A DNA stretch of 64,000 nt from positions 6,544,001 to 6,608,000 of the forward strand of contig NZ_CP023747.1 of assembly GCF_008704995.1 (NCBI RefSeq). The letters are read 5' to 3'. The stretch is from Streptomyces nodosus. Its GTDB lineage: Bacteria > Actinomycetota > Actinomycetes > Streptomycetales > Streptomycetaceae. A program made the translations under genes and the position numbers. Positions within the stretch are counted from its first letter, which is position 1; the number at the start of each line of letters is the position of its first letter. A model generated the notes under the pieces. It searched no databases. It was not told the DNA's origin and saw only the letters and a list, made by a program, of their open reading frames with translations. This document shows positions 1 to 10,900 of the stretch, one piece after another.

Positions 1-1945
1 CGGCCCCTACGCCGAACCGGTTCCGCATGTCGGCGACCAGGTTGGCGATATTGGCGCGGGAGACCACGACACCCTTGGGGCGGCCGGTGGAGCCGGAGGT
101 GTAGATCGCATAGGCCGGGTTGGCCGGACGGACCGGCGCGGTCGGGCCGGTCCCGCTCGGAGCGTCGGCGGGCGGCCGGCCGAGCGCGCCGTCGTCGGAG
201 GACTCGTCCAGCAGGATGCGCCGCACCCCGGGGACCTCGGGCAGGCCGGTCACGGTCGAGTCGGTCAGCAGCAGGCGGGGACGGGCGTCGTCCAGGATGT
301 AGCCGATCCGGTCGGCCGGGTACTCGGGATCCAGCGGGACATAGGCGCCGCCCGCCTTGAGGACGGCGAGCAGCGCGGTCAGCAGCGCGGCCCCGCGCGG
401 CAGGGCCACGGCGACCCAGGACTCCGGTCCGACGCCCTCGGCCGCGAGCCGGCGGGCGAGCCGGCCGGCGCGCTCGTCGAGCTCCCGGTAGGAGACCTCG
501 CCGTCCGCGTCGATCACGGCGACGGCGTCCGGGGTGAGCGCCGCATGCCGCTGGAAGGCGTCGACGAGGGATTCGGCGCCCTCGGCAACCGCGGTGTCGT
601 TCCACTCCGTCAGCAGCCGGTGGCGTTCGGCCTCGGGGAGGGCCTGGGCCCGGCCGACCGGCGCCTCGGGGTCGGCGTGGATCAGGGTGAGGACGCCGAC
701 CAGCGCGTCCAGAATGCCCTGGGCGCGCTCCCGGTCGAACAGGTCGGGGCGGTAGCCGAGTCGGATCCGCATCCGCCGGCCGGGCGCCGGGAACAGGCTC
801 AGCGGGTAGTGGGTGGCGTCCTGGCCGACCGCGCCGGTGATCCTCAGGCCCTCGGCGAGTTCACCGAGACCGTCGGCCTCCACCGGATAGTTCTCGAACA
901 CGACCAGGGTGTCGAAGAGTTCGCCGGTCACCCCGGACTGCGCCTGGGCGTCGGCGAGCGTGAGGTGGTGGTGGTCGAGCAGATCGACCTGTCGGCGCTG
1001 CTGCCGTTCCAGCAGCCGCGCCCAGGACTCGGACGGCCGCGCGGAGACCCGCACCGGCAGGGTGTTGATGAACGAGCCGACCATGTTCTCCACCCCGGGG
1101 ACCGCCGAGGGCCGGCCGGAGACGGTGCCGCCGAACACGACGTCGTCGCGGCCGGTCAGCTTGCCCAGCAGGACGCCCCAGGCCGCCTGCACCACGGTGT
1201 TCAGGGTGACGCCGCAGCGCCTGGCCGTCTCGGCCAGCCCGCTGCTCAGCTCCTCCGGCAGAGTGACCAGCAGGTCCTGCGGGACCACCGCGCCGCGGTC
1301 GGCGTCCGGCACGACCAGGGTCGGCTCGCCCACGTCGCCCAGCGCGTCGCGCCAGGCGGCGAGGGCGGCCCGCCGGTCCTGCCGTCCCAGCCAGGACAGA
1401 TAGTCGCGGTAGGGCGTCACCCCCGGCAGCTCGTCGCCCGAGTAGAGCGCGAACAACTCGCGCATCAGCAGCGGGCCCGACCAGCCGTCGAGCAGGATGT
1501 GATGGTTGGTCATCAGGAACCGGCAGCGGTCCTCCCCCAGCCGGATCAGGGTGAAGCGCAGCAACGGCGCACGCCGCAGGTCGAATCTGCGCACCCGGTC
1601 GGCGGCCATCAGCTCGGCCAGCCGCTCCTCCTGCCGGTCGGCCGGACCCTCGGTGAGGTCGACCTCGGACCAGGGCAGCCCGACCTCGCGGTACACCACC
1701 TGCACCGGATCGCCGTTCTTGCGGCGGCGGAAGCCCACCCGCAGGTTGGCGTGCCGGCGCAGCAGCGCGGCGGCCGCGTCACGGAGCCGCCCCGTGTCCA
1801 GCGCCCCGTCCAGGTCCACCGCGATCTGCACCGTGTAGACGTCGAGGGCCGCCTCGTCGTCCTGCGCGTACTGGGAGTGGAAAAGGAGCCCTTCCTGCAA
1901 GGGCGACAAGGGCAGGAGATCCTCGATGCGCGACTGGTTCACCAT
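1..1945 (-). CDS. NRPS (third of cluster), N-terminal part: DCL-type C domain and start of an A domain (module 9), cut by window edge
   Basis: Start ATG (complement of 1943-1945) overlaps the stop of the preceding NRPS by 7 bp, so the two are translationally coupled. The first ~20 residues carry the motif PLSPLQEGLLFH, followed by a condensation domain with HHILLDGWS near residue 150; this N-terminus matches condensation domains that accept a D-residue from an upstream epimerisation domain, and the preceding protein does end in such a domain. An adenylation domain follows (YIYTSGSTGRPKG-type core A3 near residue 620, read as AIYTSGSTGRPKG). The window ends before the substrate-pocket residues, so the amino acid activated by module 9 cannot be read. 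Further modules and a thioesterase are expected to the left but are not visible. The role as continuation of the assembly line is inferred from order and coupling. Confidence 0.93.
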   Translation of the reverse strand, partial: MVNQSRIEDLLPLSPLQEGLLFHSQYAQDDEAALDVYTVQIAVDLDGALDTGRLRDAAAALLRRHANLRVGFRRRKNGDPVQVVYREVGLPWSEVDLTEGPADRQEERLAELMAADRVRRFDLRRAPLLRFTLIRLGEDRCRFLMTNHHILLDGWSGPLLMRELFALYSGDELPGVTPYRDYLSWLGRQDRRAALAAWRDALGDVGEPTLVVPDADRGAVVPQDLLVTLPEELSSGLAETARRCGVTLNTVVQAAWGVLLGKLTGRDDVVFGGTVSGRPSAVPGVENMVGSFINTLPVRVSARPSESWARLLERQQRRQVDLLDHHHLTLADAQAQSGVTGELFDTLVVFENYPVEADGLGELAEGLRITGAVGQDATHYPLSLFPAPGRRMRIRLGYRPDLFDRERAQGILDALVGVLTLIHADPEAPVGRAQALPEAERHRLLTEWNDTAVAEGAESLVDAFQRHAALTPDAVAVIDADGEVSYRELDERAGRLARRLAAEGVGPESWVAVALPRGAALLTALLAVLKAGGAYVPLDPEYPADRIGYILDDARPRLLLTDSTVTGLPEVPGVRRILLDESSDDGALGRPPADAPSGTGPTAPVRPANPAYAIYTSGSTGRPKGVVVSRANIANLVADMRNRFGVGA

Positions 1946-4900
1946 GACAACCCCTCGTCGTCCAGATCGTTCTCGAACTCGTCCAGTTCCTGCTGGTCCA
2001 CCCGGACCAGGGTGGAAGTGCCCGACCGGGCGGGCGCCGCCGTCAGACCGCGGGCGCGCGTCACCATGGACGTCAGCGCCCGGAACCAGGACTCGGCCAG
2101 GTCCCGCACATCCGCCTCGTCGAACATCTCGTCGGGCCACGCCCACGAGGCGACCAGCCGCGGACCGTCCGGGCGGTCCTCGGTCTGCGCGTTGAGATCG
2201 AGGCTGTGCGCCATGGGCATCGCGGCGTCACCGCCACCGGTCAGCCCGGAAGCACCGGGTGGCGGACTCCAGTCCTGCGCCGCGGCACCGGTGCCGCCGG
2301 CGGCGAACCGGCCCAGATAGTTGAAGCCCAGCTGCGGTGCGGCCAGTGCGGCCAGTTGCGGCCCGGTGCGCTCGTTGAGATAGCGCAGCATGCCGTAGCC
2401 GATGCCGCCGTCCGGCAGTTCGGCGAGGTGGGCGCGCACCTTGGCGAGCACGGCGTCCACCGCTGCGCCACCGCCCCAGAAGTCGTTCCAGTCCACCTGC
2501 CCGGGGTTGAGGCGCACCGGGAAGGAACTGGTGAACCAGCCGACGGTACGGCCCGGATCGGCGCCCCTGACCACCGGTTCGCGGCCGTGGCCCTCCATCT
2601 CGACCAGCACCGCATTGCCCTGGGTCGGCTGACGCCGGGCCCGCCAGGAGGCGACCGCCACCGTGTAGGCGGTGAGGAGCACGTCCTTGATGCCGGCGCC
2701 GAAGGCGGCCGGCACGCTCGTCAGCAGCGGCTCGGTCACCTCCGTGGGCAGGGTGAGAGTCAGGGTGCGGGCCCTGCCGAACACATCCCGCTCCCGGTCC
2801 AGCGGCCGGGCGCCCAGTTGCGGGTCGGGGCCGCTCAGCGCCGAGCGCCACAGCGGCAGTTCCTCGATCCGGCGCCCGCTTCCGGCCTCCTCGGCCAGCC
2901 GTCCGGCCCAGGTGCGCAGCGAGGTGGGCACCGCCTCCAGCACCGGTTCCCGACCGGCCGCCACCTGGGACCAGGCGGCGGCGAGATCCGGCAGCAGGAT
3001 CCGCCAGGACACCCCGTCCACGACCAGATGGTGCACGGCCAGCAGTAGCAGTCCCGGCCGGCCGGTACCGGCGTCGAACCAGACAGCCCGCACCAGCGAG
3101 CCGGACTCCGGGGCCAGTTGCCGGGTGGCCGCCCGGCCGTGCTCCACGAGGAGGGCGCGCTGCGTCTCGGTGTCACCCGAGGCGGCGGCGTCCGCGAAGT
3201 CCACCCGGCGCACCAGCTGTTCGGCGCGCACCTCGCCCCGGGGGCGTACCTCGATCCGCCAGTCCTCGTCGCTCGCCCTGGTCAGCCGCAGCCGCAGCGC
3301 GTCGTGCCGGTCGAGCACGGCCTGTACGGCGGTGGTCAGTCCGGCGAGGTCGAGCGCGGCCGGAGCCTGGACCGCCATCGCCTGGTGGAAGCCGTCGATG
3401 GGGCCGCCGTGCTCCCGCCACCAGTGCATGATCGGGGTCAGCGGCAGTTCCCCGATGCCCGCGTCCGGGTCCTCGGCGAGGGTCTCGGCCGCGGCCTCGG
3501 CGATCCCGGCGAGCGCCGCGGGCGTACGGTGCTCGAACACGTCCGCCACCGTCAGTTCGATCCCGGCCGCCCGGGCCCGGCTGACCAGTTGGATGGAGAC
3601 GATGCTGTCGCCGCCGAGGTCGAAGAAGCCGTCGTCGGCCCCGACGGTCTCCCGGCCGAGCAGTTCGGCGAAGATCCGGCACAGCACCGCCTCGCGTTCG
3701 GTGGCCGGGTCACGGCCCGGCACCCCGCTGTCCAACTCCGGAGCCGGCAGTGCGGCGCGGTCCAGCTTGCCGTTCGCGGTGAGCGGCAGCGCGTCCAGGA
3801 CGACGAAGGCGGCGGGAACCATATAGTCGGGCAGCGCGGCCGTGACGTCCTTGCGGAGTACGGCCTGGTCGGGCAGTTCGGCGCCCTCGTCCGGCACCAC
3901 ATAGGCCACCAGCCGCCGGAGGCCCGGCTGGTCCTCCCGCACGATCACCGCGGCCTGGGCGACGCCGGGCCGGGCGAGCAGCACGGTCTCGATCTCGCCG
4001 AGTTCCACCCGGAAGCCGCGGATCTTGACCTGCTGGTCGGAGCGTCCGACGAACTCCAGCTGTCCGGAGGCGTTCCAGCGCACCAGGTCGCCGGTCCGGT
4101 ACATCCGGGATCCTGCCGGGCCGAACGGGTCGGCCACGAACCGCTCCGCGGTCAGCGCCGGGCGGCCCAGATAGCCGAGCGCCACTCCGGAGCCGGCGAC
4201 GCAGAGCTCACCGGCGACGCCCGCAGGCACCGGCCGCAGCCGCTCGTCGACCACCGTCACACGGGTGCCCGCGACCGGGCGGCCGATCGGCGGAGTGGTG
4301 TCGCCGGACAGCGGGTCGCTGAGGGTGGCCGCGATGGTGGTCTCGGTCGGCCCGTAGGCGTTGACCACGGTGCGTCCCGGCGCCCAGCGGGCCAGCAGGC
4401 CCGGCGAGAGCGCCTCGCCGCCGGAGACGATGCAGCGCAGGCCGGGCAGGTCCCGCTCCGGGAGGGTGCCCAGGAGCGGGGCGGGCAGCATGACATGGGT
4501 GGCCTCGGCGGCCTCGAGGGCGTCGGCGAGGCCCTCGCCGATCAGTTCACGGTCCGGGCCCGGCAGGGCGAGCGCGGCCCCGGAGAGCAGGGCCATCGCC
4601 AGATCGCCCACCGACACGTCGAAGTTGGTCGACACCACCTGGAGCACCCGGCTCTCGCCGTTCAGGCCCAGCCGTTCCACATGGCTGTGCACGAACGACG
4701 CCAGACCGCGGTGCCCGACCAGCACGCCCTTGGGGCGGCCGGTCGAACCGGAGGTGTAGACGACATAGGCGGGACCGTCCACGGTCCCCGCCGCCGCCGG
4801 GTCGGTCGCCGGACGTGCGGCCACCGAGGCGGCGAAGCCCGGTTCGTCCAGCACCCAGGCCGGCACGGCCGGTGCGGCGGGCAGCAGACCGTGGGACGCC

Positions 4901-7900
4901 TCGGTGGCGAGCAGGGCGGCCGGTGCGGAGTCCGCGAGCATGAAGGCCACCCGCTCGGCCGGGTACTCCGGATCGACCGGCAGATGGACGGCGCCCGCCT
5001 TGGCCACCGCCAGGAACGCGGTGACCTGCTGCGGGGAGCGCGGCACGGCGACCGCGACGACACCGCCCGGGGCGACCCCGCGGGCGATCAGCTCATGGGC
5101 CAGCCGGTTGGCCCGCTCGTTCAGCTCGGCATAGCTGGTCGTCTCGCCCTCGCACCACAGGGCGGTCGCCCCCGGGGTGCGTGCCGCCTGCGCCTCGAAC
5201 AGCTCGGCCAGGGTGCCCGCCGGGGCCTCGGGCTCGGCGCCGCGCCAGGCGCCGAGCAGCAGCTCCCGCTCGCCGGATGTCAGCAGGTCGTGCTCGCCGA
5301 TCGGCCGGTCCGGCTCGGCCAGCAGCCGCTCCAGCAGCGCGACCAGCCGGTCCGCCAGCGACCGTACGGTGCCCTCGGTGAACAGGTCGGTGCTGTACTC
5401 GATCACACCGACGATGCCGTCCGGCCGCCCGTCCGCGTCCACCGTCTCGGCCAGGTTGAACGCCAGGTCGAACTTGGCCACCCGCAGGCCGTTGGGCTGC
5501 TGGGCGATGGCCAGGTCGTCGCCGAAGTCCAGTTCGGCGGGCGGGGTGTTCAGCAGGTTGAGCATCACCTGGAGCAGCGGGTGCCGGGACATCGAGCGGC
5601 TGGGGGAGAGCACCTCCACAAGCCGCTCGAAGGGCACGTTCTGGTTCTCGAAGGCGGCGACGTCGGTGCGCCGCACCCGCTCCACCAGCGCCCGGAAACT
5701 GGGGTCGCCGCTGGTGTCGGTGCGCAGCACCAGGGTGTTGACGAAGAAGCCCACCAGCTCGTCCAGGGCGTCGTCGGTGCGCCCGGCCACCGTGGTCCCC
5801 AGCGGGATGTCGGGGCCCGCGCCGATCCGGTCGAGCAGCGCCGCGAGCGCCGCCTGCAGCACCATGAAGGGGCTGGCCCCGGCAGTCTTCGCCAGCTCGG
5901 CCAGCGCACGGTGCAGCGAGGGCTCCAGACGCAGCCGGACCAGGTCGCCCCGGTGACTGGGCCTCGCCGGGCGCGGCAGGTCGGTCGGCAGCGCCAGCTC
6001 CTCCGGCATGCCGGCCAGTCGCTCCCGCCAGTGGTCCAGCTCCGCCGCCAGCCGTGAGTCCCGGTCGTCCTCGCTGCCCAGTACGTCGCGCTGCCAGAGG
6101 GCGTAGTCGGCGTACTGCACGGCGAGCGGCGTCCACTGCGGCGCCCGTCCGGCCGTCCGGGCCCGGTAGGCGTCGGACAGATCGCGCAGCAGCGGGCCCA
6201 GCGACCAGCCGTCGCAGGAGATGTGGTGGACCAGGAAGACCAGCACATGGTCGCGCGGCCCCACGGTGAACAGGTCCACCCGCACCGGCAGTTCGGCGGC
6301 CAGGTCGAAGCCGTGGGCGACGGCCGCGGCGACCGCCGCGTCCAGCCCGTCGGGTCCGACGTCGGTGATCCGCAGCCGGGGTGTCGCCGCCGCCGGGTCC
6401 AGGATCTCCTGGCGGGGTGTGCCGTCGGACTCGGGGAACGTGGTGCGCAGGCTCTCGTGCCGGGCCACCAGGTCACCGATGGCGGCCCGCAGCGCCTCGA
6501 CGTCGAGAGCGCCGGTGAGCCGCATGGACAGCGGGATGTTGTAGGTGGGGCTGGGGCCCTCCAAGCGGTTGAGGAACCACAGCCGGCGCTGTGCGAACGA
6601 CAGCGGGACATGCTCGGGACGCGGCTGCGGCACCACGGTGCGCCGGGCGTCCCCGGCCCCGCCGATCAGCACGGCCAGCCCGGCCACGGTCGGGTTCTCG
6701 AAGAAGTCGCGCAGCGGAAGTTCGGCGGCGAACTCGCTGCGGATCCGGCTGACCAGCTTGGTCGCCTGCAGGGAGTGCCCGCCGAGCTCGAAGAAGTTCG
6801 CCTCGACGTCGATGTCCTCGTCGCCGAGCACCTCGGCGAAGATCCGCCGCAGCCCGGCCTCGGTCTCGTCGCGCGGGGCACGGCCACCGGACGAACCGCT
6901 GGACTCCGGCGCCGGCAGCGCCCTGCGGTCGACCTTCCCGTTGGGGGTCAACGGCAGGGCCGGGAGCACCATGAAGGCCGACGGCACCATGTACTCGGGC
7001 AGCCGCGCGGCGACATGCTCCCGCAGCGCCGCCGCCGAGGGCGCCGTACGGCCCTCCCCGGCGACCACATAGGCGACCAGTCGTCTCTCGCCCGGCTCGT
7101 CCTCCCGGGCGAGCACGGCGGCCTGCGCCACATCGGCGTGGGCGACGAGCCATGACTCGATCTCGCCCGGTTCGATCCGGAAACCACGGATCTTGACCTG
7201 GTCGTCGGCGCGGCCGATGAACTCCAGATTGCCGTCCGGCAGCCAGCGGACCAGATCGCCGGTCCGGTACATCCGGGACCCGGCTGGACCGTACGGGTCG
7301 GCCACGAAGCGTTCGGCGGTCGGACCCGGCCGGCCCGCATAGCCGCGGGCCAGCCCGGCGCCGGCCAGATAGGCCTCACCGGGCGTGCCGACCGGAACCG
7401 GTTGCAGCGCCTCGTCGAGGACCAGCACCCGCACGTTCCAGAGCGGGCGGCCGATCGGCGGGTTGACGCCCGCGGTGAGCGGTTCGCTGACGGTGGCGCA
7501 CACGGTCGCCTCGGTCGGGCCGTAGGCGTTGAGCAGCCGCCGGCCGTCCGCCCAGCGGGCGATCAGGCCGGGCGCGGACGCCTCACCCGCGACGATCACA
7601 TTCATGCCGTCCGGGAGCGCGCCCGGCGGCAGCACCGCGAGCGCGGCCGGCGGGATGTTGGCGTGGGTGACCCGCTCCCGGGCCAGCAGCGCGGCCAGCG
7701 GTTCACCGACCGCCAGATCGTCGGCGGGGGCCATCACCAGGACGCCGCCGACCAGCAGCGGTGCGAGCACCTCCCAGACGGCGGCGTCGAAGCTGGAGGA
7801 GGCGAACTGGAGCATCCGGCTGCTCGCGTCGAGGCCGAACTGTTCGCGGATCGCGCCGAAGCTGCCGATCCCCTCGTGCGGGACCACCACGCCCTTGGGT

Positions 7901-10900
7901 GTGCCGGTCGAACCGGAGGTGTAGATCACATAGGCGGCGCCGGCCGGGGAGGCCGTCCGTCCGGCGTCCGGCGAGGTGTCCGGCAGCGCGGCCAGTTCGG
8001 CGTGCACCTCCGCGTCGTCCAGCAGCACCCGCGGGACGTCGGAGCCGGGCAGCCCGGCGGCAGCGGTTCCCTCGGTCAGCAGTACGGCCGGCCCGGCGTC
8101 GGCGAGGATGAAGGCGATGCGCTCGGCCGGATAGGCGGGGTCGACCGGCAGATAGACCGCACCGGCCTTGACCACCGCGAGCAGGGCGACCACCAGGCGC
8201 GGCGTGCGCGGCAGGGCGACCGCCACCACGTCCTCGGCTCCGATGCCCCTGCGGAGCAGCAGCTGCGCCAGCCGGCCGGCCTCGGCGTCCAGTTGCGCGT
8301 AGCTCAGCTCGGTGCCGTCGTAGCTGATCGCCACCGCGTCCGGGCAGACGGCGGCCTGACGGGCGAACAGCTCGGCGACGGTGCCCCGCGGCACGTCGTG
8401 CGCGGTCGCGTTGAAGTCGTGCAGCACCTGCTGCCGCTCCGCCGGGGAGAGCACCTCCAGGCGGCTGATCGGCAGGTCCGGGGCGGCGCAGGCGGCGTCC
8501 AGCAGGCGCAGCAGCCGGTCGGCCATGCGCGAGACGGTCTCCGGGTCGAACAGGTCGTCGCTGTACTCGACCAGGCCGGTCATGCCGAGCGGCGCGCCCT
8601 GCTCGTCGTAGCGCTCCCGCAGGCTGAACGCCAGGTCGAACTTGGCGGCGCCGATGCCGACGCCCTGTGCGCCGATCTCCAGACCGGGCAGGCCGATCTC
8701 GACGTCGGCGGTGTTCTGCAGGTTCAGCCACACCTGGAAGAGCGGATGGCGGCCCAGCGAGCGCTCGGGATTGAGCACCTCCACCAGCCGCTCGAACGGC
8801 ACCTCCTGGTGGGCGTAGGCGGCGAGGTTGTTCTCCCGGACCCGGTCGAGGAGTGCGGCGAAGCTCGGGTCGCCGCCGGTGTCGGTGCGCAGCACCAGGG
8901 TGTTGACGAAGAAGCCGACCAGTTCGTCCAGCGCCTCGTCGTCGCGGCCGGCGACCGGGGTGCCCAGCGGGATGTCGGTGCCCGCGCCCAGCCGGGTCAG
9001 CAGCGCGGTGAGCGCCGCCTGGCCGACCATGAACAGGCTGGTCCTGGTCCGCCGGGCCAACCGCGCCATCCGGTCGTGCAGTTCGGCGGGGACTGCGAAG
9101 GGAACCGTGGAGCCCCGGTGACTGGCCACCGCGGGCCTCGGCCGGTCGGCGGGCAGCCGCAGCTCGTCCGGCAGCCCGGTCAGCGAGGTCCGCCAGAACT
9201 CCAGCTGCCGGGCGATCTCGCTGTCCGGCTCGGTCTCGCTGCCCAGCACCTCGCGCTGCCACAGCGTGTAGTCCGCGTACTGCACCGGCAGCGGCGTCCA
9301 GTCGGGCGCGCGGCCTTCCAGCCGGGCCCCGTACGCCTCGGCCAGGTCGCGCGCCATGGGCGCCATGGACAGTCCGTCGCCCGCGATGTGGTGCATCACG
9401 ATCAGCAGCACATGACGGTCCCGGTCGAGCCGGTACAGATGCGCCCGCACCGGCAGTTCACCGGCCAGGTCGAAACCGCGGAAGGCGGCCTCCTCCAGGG
9501 CGGCGTCCAGACCGGCCTCGTCGGCCTCGGAGACGACGAAGACGGGAGCGGACTGCCCGGCCGGGGCGATCGACTGACGGGGTGTGCCGTCGATCTCGGG
9601 GAACGTGGTGCGCAGGCTCTCGTGCCGGGCCACCACGTCACCGAGCGCGGCCCGCAACGCCTCGATGTCGAGCGGGCCGGTCAACCGGGCGGCCAGCGGC
9701 AGGTTGTAGGTGGAGCTGGGGCCCTCGAGACGGTTGAGGAACCACAGCCGGCGCTGCGCGAACGACAGCGGGACCAGCTCCGTGCGGGGCATCGCGCGGA
9801 CCGCGGCGCGCGCTCCCGCCGCGCCGGACGTCTTTCCGGCCAGGCCCGCCACGGTGGGGGACTCGAAGACGTCCCGTACGGCCACCTCCACACCCAGCGT
9901 GGAGCGGATCCTGCTGACCAGCCTGGTCGCCAGCAGAGAGTGGCCGCCGAGGGCGAAGAAGTCGTCGTCGACGCCGACCGAGGACACGCCGAGCACCTCG
10001 GCGAACAGGCCGCAGAGAATCTCCTCCCGCGGACCGCGCGGGGCGCGTCCCTCGGGCGCCTCGGCCTCGGGCACCGGCAGCGCGGCCCGGTCCAGCTTGC
10101 CGCTGGGGGTCAGCGGGAACGCGTCCAGGAGCACGAACGTCCCGGGCACCATGTGGTCCGGCAGCGCGGCCGCGACATGCGCGCGCAGCTCCGTCCGCCC
10201 GACCGTGCCGGCCACCGGCACCGCATAGCCGACCAGCCGGCGGCCGCCGCGCCCGTCGTCCAGGGCGACCACGGCGGCCTGCGCCACCCCGGGATGGGCG
10301 CGCAGCACGGCCTCGATCTCGCCCGGCTCGATCCGGAAACCGCGGATCTTCACCTGATGGTCCGCGCGGCCGGTGTACTCCAGCTCGCCGTCGCGGTTCC
10401 AGCGCACCAGGTCGCCGGTGCGGTACATCCGCGCGCCGGGCGGCCCGAACGGATCGGCCGTGAACCGCTCCGCGGTCAGGCCCGGACGGTCGTGGTAGCC
10501 GCGGGCCAACTGGACGCCCGCGATGTACAGTTCGCCGCCGACACCGTCCGGCACCGGTCGCAGGGCCGCGTCCAGCACATACACCTGGGTGTTCCACACC
10601 GGACGCCCGATCGGCGCGCCGCCCCGGGGCCAGGCCGACCGGTCCGCGGGCAGGGTGTGCGCGGTGACCACATGCGTCTCGGACGGGCCGTAGTGGTTGT
10701 GCAGTACGCGCTCCGGGACTGCGCCGCACAGCTCGCGCACCCGGTCGCCCAGCACCAGCGCCTCACCGGCCTGCGCGACATGCCGCAGGTCCGGCAGGTC
10801 GGTGCCGTGCTCCGCGACGGCCTCGCCGAGGGCGTCCAGCATCATGGTCGGCGCGTACAGCTCGGTGACGTTCCCCTCCCGCAGCCAGCGCGCGAACTTT

